A DNA stretch of 40,762 bases from Nemertoderma westbladi. Taxonomy: Eukaryota; Xenacoelomorpha; Nemertodermatida; Nemertodermatidae. Position 1 is the first letter of the stretch. Each line of letters opens with the position of its first letter. The DNA lies in the NCBI GenBank assembly GCA_032718475.1, contig JAUCBJ010001670.1, positions 1 to 40,762 on the forward strand. Direction: 5' to 3'. Made by a program: the position numbers and the translations under genes. Shown here piece after piece: positions 1-8,963 of this stretch. The notes beneath the pieces are model-generated. The model was not told the DNA's origin. It did no database searches and was given only the letters and a program-made list of their open reading frames with translations.

Positions 1-221
1 AGCAAGCGCCCCATAGGGGCATATATTTATTCTAATTATAATAAATCGGTAAAAACACCAATAGATAAAAATAAGTAAAACCAGGAAACTCATGAAACAT
101 TGCATATATATAAATCAATTTCATAAAAGTGTTAGTAAGTTAAGTTGATAAGTTTAAGTTTATTTACTACATGGGATACAAGCGGGATAAAAGCAATTTA
201 AAATTAAATAATTTATTATAA
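1..221 (-). other. 3' UTR of LINE A
   Basis: AT-rich sequence downstream of the ORF2 stop. On the minus strand it carries AATAAA (plus-strand TTTATT at 26-31) and then a perfect 5-bp stem with a 3-base loop (GCCCC ATA GGGGC, 8-20). A terminal hairpin is common in LINE 3' UTRs, where the RT recognises template RNA; that role here is inferred. No poly(A) or microsatellite tail is visible, so the true end may lie outside the window. Confidence 0.5.
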
Positions 222-3071
222 TTATAATTTTGAGAGGTAAAAGGCTTGTCTCAACGGTGTACTTAGTTTCGGCAGTTTGGGACATGTCTTGTAATGGTGG
301 GTTTCCGAACACGAGTTATCACACCAATTGCAAACACATAGTGGGCTCGATCTCCAGCAATTTCTTGTCGAGCAGAACTTGTGATGGTAACCGTTGGCTA
401 CCAGTTGGGCTGCGACCCTCCTTCGTACTCCAAACAGACCTTCCAGGTTGATATCCGTTGGGTCGGAGTGCGGGTTATCTATTTTAGTTAGAATAGCCGA
501 AGTTGATGCGTACTTTGATATACCACACCATTGTTTCCAGTAAAAACCTCTCACTTTTTGAACATGTACTAAATCACTTACTTCAATATTACTATCAAAG
601 ATGTTACACCCATAAGTTATTGTTGGTATTACAATTGATAACCATAGTAATTTAGCAGTTTCTATAGTAACGCTAGATAAGCATATCTTGACATTTAAAC
701 GTACACAACATGCTAAACCTTTTCTGTATAGATGTTCATAATGATTAGAAGCACCATTTTTAGTGGAAAAGACTACACCTAGATATTCAAACTTGTTTTG
801 AAATGTTAAATGTACACCATTATATAACAAAATATCGTTACGACAGAGTTTACCGCCTCTTCTAAATTTGACTACTTTAGTCTTATCAATATTTACCTTT
901 AAATCATTTTGTAAACAATATAAATATAATTTATCTAAGCTTTGTTGAATATCGGATATGCTTGTTCCTACTATAACTAAATCATCTGCGTATAATAAAC
1001 ACCAGCAGGCTGCTACAATAATAGAACAAGGTAAATCTGAAATAAATAAACTAAAAAGAAGGGGGGACAATTTATCCCCTTGTAAGACTCCAACCGTTTG
1101 TGGTATTGGATCAAGCAAATAGGCACCAATGCAAATTCGTACAAAATTTATGGCTAGAATCGACCATAAAGCTAGCAAAAACTTTCGGCTAACCCCTAGG
1201 CAAGATAATTTGCAAATTAGTTTCTCTCTATTAACCGTATCGAACGCTTTCGAAAAGTCTATAAACACACAGTAAATTGACCCTCCACTGACTGATAGCA
1301 CTGAACCTATGGCATCATAAAGCAATTTTACAGCCATTAGCGTGGAACGGTTCTCCCTGAAACCGTACTGCTCGTCCGGCAAGATTTGATTTGTTTCCGC
1401 CCATGTATATAGACGTCTCGCTAGTATTGCTGTGTAGCATTTCAATTGGTGGCATAGTAGAGCGATGCCCCGATAGTTTGTGGGTGCCGACTTGGAACCC
1501 TTCCCCTTGTAGAGCAATATCAGATAAGCAGACAGCCATATCATTGGACATTGAGCGAATTCGAAGCACATGGTGAACAGAGTAATTAAATATGGAAGGA
1601 GATAAATAAACCCACTAATTAGAGACTCATTACTTATTCCGTCGGGTCCTGTCGCTTTCTTTGGCTTCTGACTGGATACCGAATCGATGACTTCTGAGTC
1701 TAGAATTTGTGAGTCCAGAGATGGACAGTGTGTGTCCGGCACATCAGGAAATGTGATTGTTGGTTGTTTGGCAGAAAGTAACGAGGTAAAGTGGTCTACC
1801 CAATGTTCCTCAGGAACTTGGTTGCTTACTGGCTTTGGTTGCGGTTTACTTTTCAAAATATTCCAAAACTCGGATTTATCTGATTCGCATTTTTCTAGCA
1901 TTTCGAATTCTTTACTTAACTTATATTGTTTCTTTTTCTTGATAATTAGAAGCTTGTATTTGCGTTTAGCTTGCATATGCTGCTCTCTAATTGGTTGGTT
2001 GTCCGGATTGTCTTGCATCACTCTGAACGAGGATTCCACTTCGCCTTTCATTCGGTAGCAGTCTTTGTCAAACCACAGCTTGGATCTCCGTTGTTTCGGC
2101 GGAATTGCAGCAGTTTGTATCGAGACGTTGATAAGTTCAGATAATTTATCAACACCCATCGTCAACGCCTCCGATATGTCGGTGGTATGTAGCGTTTCAG
2201 CGAGTTTTCCTACATCGATACGCCTAATAGCCGGTTCTCGGCGATCTTTAAGTTCCGTGTGGTTGCTGCCAATGAGAACATTTACTCGCTGGTGTTTCGT
2301 GTTATATGTGGGAATAACTGTAATCTCATTGATATTATCCTGGATATTCGAATCAACGAACAACAGATCAATAACACTATTCCCATTCCAGCATTGGTAG
2401 GTTGGGAGTACCGGGTCATTAATACAGTGTAAGTGGAGCCCAAGTAATCCACAGCAAAGTGTTTCACCTCTATTTGATACACCGTCGAGACGACAATTAA
2501 AATCACCACCTATAATGATAGGTTTAGAGTTTTTGGATTTGATTGTGTTGATTGTAAATACCATTTCCAAGATAATTTCTGATACATCTGTGTTCGGTTC
2601 ATAATAGCAACAAACGAAGTTATACTCTCCACAAATTATTCCTAGAATATTATTGCTACGGAACAGTTCTTTGTGCACAACCTTCTTTGCAGCACTAACA
2701 GCAATCGTAATACCACCGGTTGGTCTACCTGCACCCTGATTTCTATTGCATGGAATATTGTATGTTTTATATCCTGGAATATCAAGATCGTCTTCGAATG
2801 TTTCTGTAAGCATCAACACATCAGTCTCGGCAAAAGTATCATCGATAGTTGTTTCTATTGTTGATTTAGCACCCTCCACATTCCATAATATAACTTTCCA
2901 TGCGAAGGAGTTGTTGGACGGTTTGGGTATCAGTGGAAACGGGAGTGCTTGTAATATTTTATAGTTTTCTGCAGCGTTAAAACGTAGACAATGTTTATGA
3001 TGTTTAAGCAGACTTGCCTTATACCTGTAAGGTTTGAGACAACCTGTACATTTTAAAGTAGAGTCTACCAT
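222..3071 (-). CDS. LINE A ORF2: APE endonuclease-reverse transcriptase, 949 aa
   Basis: Enzyme for target-primed reverse transcription. Residues about 5-30 form a CxxC...HxxxxC-like finger. An APE-type endonuclease follows (about 58-270), with LTETFE, GGDFNCRLD and SVIDLLFVD. RT motifs are KKATGPDGI, YRGIALL, FIDFSKAFDTVN, GVLQGDKLSPLLFS and the catalytic LLYADDLVIVG. The C-terminus has a CxxC-x7-H-x4-C knuckle typical of LINE ORF2 proteins. The frame has no stop from ATG to TAA, and the length is normal for CR1/Jockey-type ORF2. Reading frame and phase match ORF1: only one TGA (3126-3128) and an open 54-bp spacer separate them, so translation could be by reinitiation or readthrough. Clade assignment is uncertain. 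Confidence 0.9.
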   Translation of the reverse strand: MVDSTLKCTGCLKPYRYKASLLKHHKHCLRFNAAENYKILQALPFPLIPKPSNNSFAWKVILWNVEGAKSTIETTIDDTFAETDVLMLTETFEDDLDIPGYKTYNIPCNRNQGAGRPTGGITIAVSAAKKVVHKELFRSNNILGIICGEYNFVCCYYEPNTDVSEIILEMVFTINTIKSKNSKPIIIGGDFNCRLDGVSNRGETLCCGLLGLHLHCINDPVLPTYQCWNGNSVIDLLFVDSNIQDNINEITVIPTYNTKHQRVNVLIGSNHTELKDRREPAIRRIDVGKLAETLHTTDISEALTMGVDKLSELINVSIQTAAIPPKQRRSKLWFDKDCYRMKGEVESSFRVMQDNPDNQPIREQHMQAKRKYKLLIIKKKKQYKLSKEFEMLEKCESDKSEFWNILKSKPQPKPVSNQVPEEHWVDHFTSLLSAKQPTITFPDVPDTHCPSLDSQILDSEVIDSVSSQKPKKATGPDGISNESLISGFIYLLPYLITLFTMCFEFAQCPMIWLSAYLILLYKGKGSKSAPTNYRGIALLCHQLKCYTAILARRLYTWAETNQILPDEQYGFRENRSTLMAVKLLYDAIGSVLSVSGGSIYCVFIDFSKAFDTVNREKLICKLSCLGVSRKFLLALWSILAINFVRICIGAYLLDPIPQTVGVLQGDKLSPLLFSLFISDLPCSIIVAACWCLLYADDLVIVGTSISDIQQSLDKLYLYCLQNDLKVNIDKTKVVKFRRGGKLCRNDILLYNGVHLTFQNKFEYLGVVFSTKNGASNHYEHLYRKGLACCVRLNVKICLSSVTIETAKLLWLSIVIPTITYGCNIFDSNIEVSDLVHVQKVRGFYWKQWCGISKYASTSAILTKIDNPHSDPTDINLEGLFGVRRRVAAQLVANGYHHKFCSTRNCWRSSPLCVCNWCDNSCSETHHYKTCPKLPKLSTPLRQAFYLSKL

Positions 3072-3125
3072 AGAGATTCGTAGCGGAGGCTGCGGAGTTT
3101 CGGTCAGTTTTCGTGGTTCAGAGCG

Positions 3126-3881
3126 TCATTCCACATGATCCCGTCGAGGGAGATGGACCCCTTGGTACGCCGAACGGGGACGGAGTCCAAACGCAGCCCT
3201 CTCCTCTTCAGATAGTTTGTAATTTCGAATAGTCATACCTTGGCTCCAGAGGGAGGGATCCATTAGAATTCCTCGTTTATCTTGTTTACACACAAGGTGG
3301 AAACTTATGAACATTGAATCATCTCTTGGTTGTATCGGAATAACCTCGTCGAAACTGATATTCTCTGCCGTCAAGTGGTCAATTATGTTCTCTTTTGTAA
3401 CGGAGGGATGGAGTCGTCCAATATGGATGTGCGCCTGTCGTTCCGCATCGGAAATGGAGGGCGGCGGTTCCGCAACGCGTAGTGGTCCATCCTGCCTCGT
3501 TCCAATAATGGCAGAGGGACGGCGGTTGAATGGGGCGGTGTGCGGTGTGAGAGTGTCAGGCGCCTGTGCCCGGCGTCGGAGTTCATCGGGATTTGAAACG
3601 GCTGATCTTGGGTTGCTTACAGCTTCACTATAAGTTGGTTTCTGGGATTTCTGGTTTATCGCGCGAAGTTGATCCGTACGGTCTATTATCTCATTCTTAG
3701 CAATTATTGTTTCTTCATGCGCACTGTTCAGCCTTGCAATAGTTATTGTGTACAGGGAAGTCATTGACATTAGGATATCTACGAAGGCTTTTTCTTCGTC
3801 GTTGGTTACGTTTTTCTTCGTTTTGATAGTTCGCAGCATTGAAACCGCGTCGTTCTGGAGTTTAATAAACTCTTCCGCCAT
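3126..3881 (-). CDS. LINE A ORF1: RNA-binding-type protein, 251 aa
   Basis: Probable nucleic-acid chaperone that coats LINE RNA. Residues 1-80 are predicted helical with heptad-like spacing, consistent with a trimerising coiled coil. Residues about 85-145 are Pro/Arg-rich linker. Residues about 150-225 resemble the RRM-like ORF1 core of invertebrate LINEs (AHIHIGRLHPSVT, SFHLVCK, MDPSLWSQGMTIRNYKL). There is no CCHC knuckle. The start is the first ATG, and the gene precedes ORF2 in the same orientation and frame. The stop is TGA followed by C, a context that tends to be leaky in other systems. No intact copy elsewhere in the window allows comparison. Confidence 0.75.
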   Translation of the reverse strand: MAEEFIKLQNDAVSMLRTIKTKKNVTNDEEKAFVDILMSMTSLYTITIARLNSAHEETIIAKNEIIDRTDQLRAINQKSQKPTYSEAVSNPRSAVSNPDELRRRAQAPDTLTPHTAPFNRRPSAIIGTRQDGPLRVAEPPPSISDAERQAHIHIGRLHPSVTKENIIDHLTAENISFDEVIPIQPRDDSMFISFHLVCKQDKRGILMDPSLWSQGMTIRNYKLSEEERAAFGLRPRSAYQGVHLPRRDHVE

Positions 3882-4012
3882 AGTACAGTAGTAATTATGT
3901 ATTATAAAATCAATAATAAAATATATAAAATTACACGGCAGACCGGTATTATGTATTCAGCTGGTGCAGACAGTGGTGCAGATGCTGTACTTGGTATTAA
4001 ATAAATATAATA

Positions 4013-4867
4013 TATGTGGCTGGCCACGAGAAAAGGGACCTTATGTCACCGGAGGTCGATTTTGAGTTATTAGGCCTATGAGATGCAGAATTTTCCAGAG
4101 ATTTTAACAAAAAAAACGGTGTCTCAATATCTATTTCTAAAAAAAAGTTATAGCGATTTATGTGAAGGTGAATCGGGTAGCAAAAAATTTTTTATTAATA
4201 GCGGTTATAATAAGCGGTTATTTAAAAAAATGGAAAATATTAATAATATCATAGCAATTCTTACTATATAGTTAGCAGCTCAATGTTATTCGGCTTTTTA
4301 TACAACTTTTAACACTTTGAAACTATTAATATTGTTCATGAACTATTTTAAAAAAAATTTTGCAAAATTTTCAAAAAAACATGTAAGCAAAAAAAAAATT
4401 TTTTTTAATTGAAAATTTTTTAAAAAAGATAAATTTTTTAATTTTTAAAATTATTTGTATTTTAAATTCTTCATTTGGATTACAAAATTTACGAACTAAC
4501 GAAGATAAATTAAGAAAATGACAACCATATTGCATTTAAAAAATAAAATTTTTTAAAAAATATTTAAAAATAAGGCCTACCTACCCGTATTAGTACCATT
4601 TATTAAAGTCCTAAATTCAGACATGAAAACCCTAAGACAGTGTTATATTATACAATACTGCAACATCTTACATTGCTTCCTGTAATTAGTTATTTCCTAG
4701 GTATATTGAATATCAGAACCAATTTGAATTTCCCTCATCGTTTTATGCATTTCGAAATTGATAATCCAATTAAATTTGTTCAAAAATAGAGGGAAACTTT
4801 AAACGCGATTATCTCAGAATCAGGTTTTGCGACATAAGGTCCCTTTTCTCGTGGCCAGCCACATATA
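4013..4867. mobile_element. Non-autonomous TIR DNA transposon, 855 bp
   Basis: Terminal inverted repeats of about 35 bp match exactly between 4013-4047 and 4831-4867, starting TATGTGGCTGGCCACGAG on each strand. A weaker inverted similarity continues inward for another 25-30 bp (GATTTTGAG against GATTCTGAG). The interior is AT-rich with A and T runs and lacks any transposase-like frame; the 62-codon frame at 4083-4271 is low complexity. The TA-rich edges would suit a TA target duplication, but AT-rich flanks hide the exact junction. It sits at the 5' side of LINE A. The superfamily is not assigned. Confidence 0.8.
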
Positions 4868-4869
4868 TA

Positions 4870-5019
4870 TACATAATATATAATATATATATAAATAATA
4901 TAATATACAATTACAAAAAAAACAATACAATGCTCTGCTCTGCTCATCTTAGGGTTGCAGTAACATAACTCTTTTAATTTGGGTTTGGGCCGCTATTCTG
5001 TAAGTTAAGATTTCCAGTA
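4870..5019. other. AT-rich spacer, nothing recognised
   Basis: TA-dinucleotide-rich sequence followed by ordinary noncoding DNA. No gene, repeat boundary or RNA gene could be supported. Confidence 0.5.
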
Positions 5020-5099
5020 CCCCCCCCCCCCCCCCTAATATTCCCTAAATCGAGACTGGGTGGGAGGGGGAGGGGGGTGGGGGGGGGGGGGTGGGGGGG
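5020..5099. repeat. C16 run and G-rich homopolymer block
   Basis: A run of 16 C (5020-5035) is followed, 22 bases later, by G runs of 3, 3, 5, 6, 13 and 7 separated by single bases (5058-5099). The plus strand therefore meets the G-quadruplex pattern several times over, and the C run could pair with the G run as a hairpin. Run lengths are prone to assembly error. Confidence 0.85.
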
Positions 5100-5145
5100 C
5101 TGGGCACAAATCATATCTCAGGTGAATTAATATCACCAAACCACT
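5081..5145 (+). repeat. Poly-G-anchored dispersed repeat, copy 1
   Basis: A G run followed by GCACAAATCATATCTC and a GTGAATTAAT-like stretch. The copy at 16058-16110 has the same order (G13, GCACGCAAATCCCATCTC, GTAAATCAA). Both are preceded by a GAC(C)T GGG junction. This looks like one short dispersed family whose G tract expands. No coding content. Confidence 0.5.
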
Positions 5146-5808
5146 GGCTGTCTGGTACGCTAACACTACAGTATAACTATGAAATGATCCATCCGATCTG
5201 ACTTCCCTTCAGCCTTCCACTTGCTTCGAAAAGTTTCTGTAACGGTATTCGGTCCGGACCGACCGAATTCGGGGCGAACATAAATATAAGCCCGAGTTAT
5301 TGTGTGGTACAGTAGCTCGGATCAGTAGGCAGGTAGGCCTACCGCTTAAATGTGTCAATGTCAACATAGCCGGGCACCAAGTGATGGCGGAGTAAGTTAC
5401 TTCATAAAACCGACACACTGGCAGCTTGGCGTCGATGTCATAATAGTCCACTATTGTCAGACTACTCAAATCGTTCCATGCATTCTCCATTCGTCGGTTA
5501 GTCCAGTCTGCCCATCACCAATAAACCAACTGTCAGACAGTCTAGATTTCCTCAAGCGTTAAAGATCTGATCGGAGATCAGAAATAAAATCACCGCCCAC
5601 GAAAACCTCTAGAATGAAAATTTTAGTTAGGTGTTGTCATTCTTACATTTTTGACAGACTGTCATGGACAGACAGACCGACAGAAATACAGGCATTTCCT
5701 TTTTTTTCCCTTACAGGCATGGCTTTTCCTTTGACCTTAACCTAAAATTTGATCGTAATTCATCAAAAAAATTTCGAAAACAAATTGTTTGCATTGTTGT
5801 TTGGGTGC
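5146..5808. other. Unassigned noncoding stretch
   Basis: Mixed-composition sequence with a TAGGCCTA-like stretch near 5334. Frames of 60-93 codons exist on both strands, but none shows a domain, codon bias or splice context. No RNA gene was recognised. Confidence 0.5.
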
Positions 5809-6189
5809 CCTACACCCTTAATGAACCCTTGATATGTACTCAACCTTGATCTTGCCGAAAAATATATACATCTCAGTATCTGTAGTAGGTCTCCGTTTCC
5901 TTGTAATAAATAGTTATTACTCGTTTTTAAGTGTAAATTCTTGTACGTATTAGGGCGTATGGGGATGCGATATATTTATATCAGTTTTAGATATTAGTTT
6001 TGTTTGTTGATAGAGACATTGATAAAGTCCACTGTAACTGTTATTGAGTGTTACAGCACCTACCTGATCGCTCTCAAGCTCTAGTCTCCTTTATCTTTAC
6101 TCACCATCATAGTATTTATATGTTTGCCATACGAAAACATAGTCCAAAGTAAAAGAAAATTACAACTTCATTAACAGTGCCTATATTGC
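5809..6189 (+). repeat. Dispersed noncoding repeat, copy 1
   Basis: Aligns by eye over about 380 bp with 17557-17990. Shared landmarks in order are AATGAACCCTTGAT, ATACATCTCAGTAT, TAGTAGGTC, CGTTTCCTT, TAAATAGTTATTA, GTTTTAGATATTAGTTTTG, GATAGAGACATTGATAAAG, ACCTGATCGCT and AAGTAAAAGAAAATTACAAC. Indels separate the copies. There is no coding potential and no terminal repeat; the type (SINE, LINE tail or MITE) is unknown. Confidence 0.75.
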
Positions 6190-6251
6190 TATATTCATGT
6201 TACTTCATGTTATGAAACATATTTTATAATTATCCCAATTGAATTGAATTT

Positions 6252-6408
6252 AATTGTGGCGTTCCATGTTGTAGAACCTTTGACCCAACCAACTGTGGCA
6301 TTCCATGTTGTGGAATCTTTGGCCCAGACAACTTTTAGCGTTTCATGTTGTGGAACAGTTAACCCATTCAACTGTGGAGTTCCATGTAGTGGAACCCTTG
6401 ACAAGTCT
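6252..6408. repeat. 39-bp minisatellite, four copies
   Basis: Units begin at 6252, 6291, 6330 and 6370, a period of 39-40 bp. Each holds the imperfect palindrome GTTCCATGTTGTGGAAC, so each unit can fold into a small hairpin. Divergence between units is about 10-25% by eye. Confidence 0.85.
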
Positions 6409-6660
6409 TTTACAATTGTATAAATTATGAGTAGACGCTTTGAATCATTGCATTGGATTGGGGTCGGGAGTCTTTCAAGCGCCTGGAAGCCATAGTTGAA
6501 TTTATACTCCCGACCCCCCGCAGACATGGAAATAGTGCATGTTAACTTGTATATCGATAGTTCACGTCCCCAGGGCCTACCAACCAACAATTCCAATCAA
6601 CCGCAACAACTGTTCGGAACAAGATATCGGGTAGTATTTCCAGGTCTACCTTTTACAGTA
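6409..6660. other. Unassigned noncoding stretch
   Basis: No gene or repeat recognised. A C-rich/G-rich region near 6460-6520 has no clear structure. Confidence 0.4.
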
Positions 6661-6667
6661 TCTAAGA

Positions 6668-6730
6668 CACTATCAGAATGGTTATCCTTCCAACCTGGAG
6701 GTCACCAGTTCGATCCCACCTGGACGTCAT
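6668..6730 (+). repeat. tRNA-like sequence, possible SINE head
   Basis: An A-box-like AGAATGGTTA is followed about 35 bases later by GTTCGATCCC, a good match to the pol III B box. A clean cloverleaf does not fold: the T arm pairs badly and the anticodon loop is irregular. It is therefore not a working tRNA gene. A tRNA-derived SINE relic is the best explanation, at low confidence. Confidence 0.35.
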
Positions 6731-8111
6731 TGCCGAATTTGCTAAGCTGTTCCAAATGAAAATTATAAAAATATGAAACCTTTCATTCACCCAAAAACAC
6801 CAATAATAATTCAATGTGGGCAATTGTTCAATGTGGGTATTCAATTGGGCAGCTATGTTTGCGAGCCGTCTGCAACCGAAGTCGAGTTAACAAGCATCGG
6901 ATGGCTGGTTATTGCGGCGTGTTAATTGGCAAAATGCGCGCCACATGGGTTCGGATTAGGGCCTATGTTAGGCCTCAGGTTTACTTACGCCCATGCGAAG
7001 AATACCATGATTTCACTTTTCGGTCGACTTTTTATTGGAATTTTTATGTGAAGATTTTTTATTTTTTTAATTTATCTTTATTAAATGTTTTATAGCGCTT
7101 ATTTCTATCTTATAACCTGTACATATATACTAATTCGTTTATTGTTTTGGTTAGATTCAGCCCTTCTGGAACCTGTGTTTTTGGTGAAAACCTGGTATTC
7201 TTCACATGGGGGTAACTGCAAAGTGAAATATAACGGCAGTAAGTCTGGTATTCTTCATATGAGCCTTTACTTATGTATTTCGAATCAAGCATGGCGTAAT
7301 AGGTGCCATCAATGTAAAAGCTTCTGCGGCCTAAAATGCACATTTTAGTATCGATAAGCTAGTCTACTCCAAACTTTATAAAATGTCAGATCCATACGCA
7401 CCGACGTGTTCGATTCCAGTACACACCAAAAGATAAACAGCCAATAAAATCTACTGTTCATTTTCTTTGTTCTGCTTTCTTTGTTGGAGTATCAACAATG
7501 ACGCACGGAGCTTTCTATTGGAAGTTGATAAGCAACTGGCCATGACGTCATGATTTCTCAGTATTTCGAGGTTCAACTTGGCCGGAAGCTCATTGTTCTG
7601 TTTTTGCTGATAGCAGCAGGACGGATTTTAGCCTATTAACATCTTGGCCGAATGTGTAGAATCATAGTAATTTATCGGGTCTTGATTAACACTGCGGACT
7701 TGACTGTTGGATCCACCAAATAACTGAATGGACTGATTACTGCTGTACAGTATTTGTATACTGTATAATATTTGCCGATTAACTATGTAAATATTTTGTT
7801 ATGATAAAAATAAATATCGCGAAATTATTAACGATTGCACGTTTACTAAACTGTGTTTACAGTAGCGAACCGCAATTGTGAAAGTAATCCCTTACCTGCG
7901 ACCAGTATCTTGGAGCCCTTGGGACAGAGAGTGGAGTGACTCGTGCGCGCTGGTTATCGTTGTCATTTTGTAGCTACTCCGTTGGCGTAAACAAAATATA
8001 GCGACGACGGTATATCAGCGCTGAGGATCTCAGGCTGTCCAGGGGCTGGTTGGGGAGCCAGGCAGCGACGCCTGCTAGCCTTCTATTATCGACGATAAAC
8101 TCCCATATACA
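6731..8111. other. Unassigned noncoding stretch
   Basis: No supported gene. A second isolated B-box-like GTTCGATTCC occurs near 7410 without a good A box. The stretch from about 7900 to 8111 is GC-richer and immediately precedes the decayed reading frame at 8112, so it could hold its former 5' flank. No promoter motif is clear. Confidence 0.4.
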
Positions 8112-8963
8112 ATGACTGAATTGATAGAAGACCTTAGTATTAAGGAGATATATATGCGACCTCTACAAGCGTTTCTCGATAGTTTGTTGAGCGGTGATGC
8201 TAGTCAACCTACGACTGCGTATGATGGACATTAAATCGAACCACTGATGACCAAGGATCAGCTTAAGTGAGAACTCGATTATAGAAAATTCACCTCGCGC
8301 TATATGCATCGCAATGGTACGTATATGGATTTCTTAACTACTGGTCATCCTATCGATCTAAATGATACTGATGCTCTGGATATGGAAACATAGATGGTTC
8401 TATTCAAGTTTCACGCCCAATGGAGTCAGAACGACAAATTGCGAATCGATCATGATATCGACCTCGAACGCGTTTATTCTCTACCAGGGTTTTGGGGAAA
8501 ACTCATTCGACCAGAAGAGGAGAATCAGCGAGAGGAGAAGCATATCGCGATTGGCGCAGTTTATAGTCTCACGAGTGTTCCTCTCCATTCTTCCTTAGCA
8601 ATCTACGCCATATTTGAGAACACATCACTTTCCGGATGGTTAACCGATGTGTGCAGCCGAGTGATACGTTCTCATTCCTTCATCTTGGGAAATAAACTCC
8701 CCAAATACGAGCGTAATAAGAACACAATATGTTCATTCGGTTTCAATGTTTTAGGTGCTTTCTGACTCCGTTTCGGAACGTTGATAGTCAGTTTAAAGAC
8801 CATGCACTGACCAAGCTCAGCCTCCGGGACGCCGCCACTGAGAAACTGGTTAGCATTGGGTTTGCCATCTTTAAAGATGTTTGCACCCAGAACACGCATT
8901 CCTCCATCCTGCAGCGACCCCCAGATACCCTCGGGATACTCAGTAACGGAGATTCAAATCGAA
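8112..8963 (+). pseudogene. Decayed unidentified gene, part 1 of 3
   Basis: From ATG 8112 one frame runs to about 8765, broken only by TAA (8232), TGA (8268) and TAG (8391). Between the stops the translation looks like protein, for example ELDYRKFTSRYMHRNG and ERVYSLPGFWGKLIRPEEE. An in-frame TAG at 8076 supports the start at 8112. Around 8730-8765 the coding signal shifts to another frame, which stays open to 8963. There LINE B1 is inserted, and the same frame resumes at 10450. The protein family was not recognised; a host gene, a transposon protein and an endogenous viral relic are all possible. It is clearly non-functional. Confidence 0.65.
8953..8963 (+). repeat. Left 11-bp target-site duplication of LINE B1
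   Basis: TTCAAATCGAA lies directly before the 5'-truncated LINE and recurs exactly at 10439-10449 after its TAG-repeat tail. This is the signature of target-primed reverse transcription. Confidence 0.85.

Larger units (their letters stand above)
1..4010 (-). mobile_element. Non-LTR retrotransposon 'LINE A', two open ORFs
   Basis: A LINE-type element read on the minus strand, with ORF1 (3126-3881), ORF2 (222-3071) and a 3' UTR at 1-221. Both frames are open, so the copy is young or still competent. The 5' end is unclear: AT-rich sequence runs from 3882 to a TIR element beginning near 4013, and no target-site duplication could be identified. The 3' end may lie at or before base 1. APE endonuclease, YADD reverse transcriptase and a C-terminal CCHC motif place it among APE-type LINEs of the CR1/Jockey kind. 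The clade was not resolved by eye. Confidence 0.85.

Noticed and set aside
6668-6730. A functional tRNA gene
   Set aside because: B box is good, but the T arm and anticodon arm do not pair properly and there is no terminator context; kept only as a possible SINE relic.
8672-8899. Minus-strand 75-codon frame overlapping the dead gene
   Set aside because: Opposite the plus-strand frame that continues in register past two LINE insertions; the plus-strand reading explains more.
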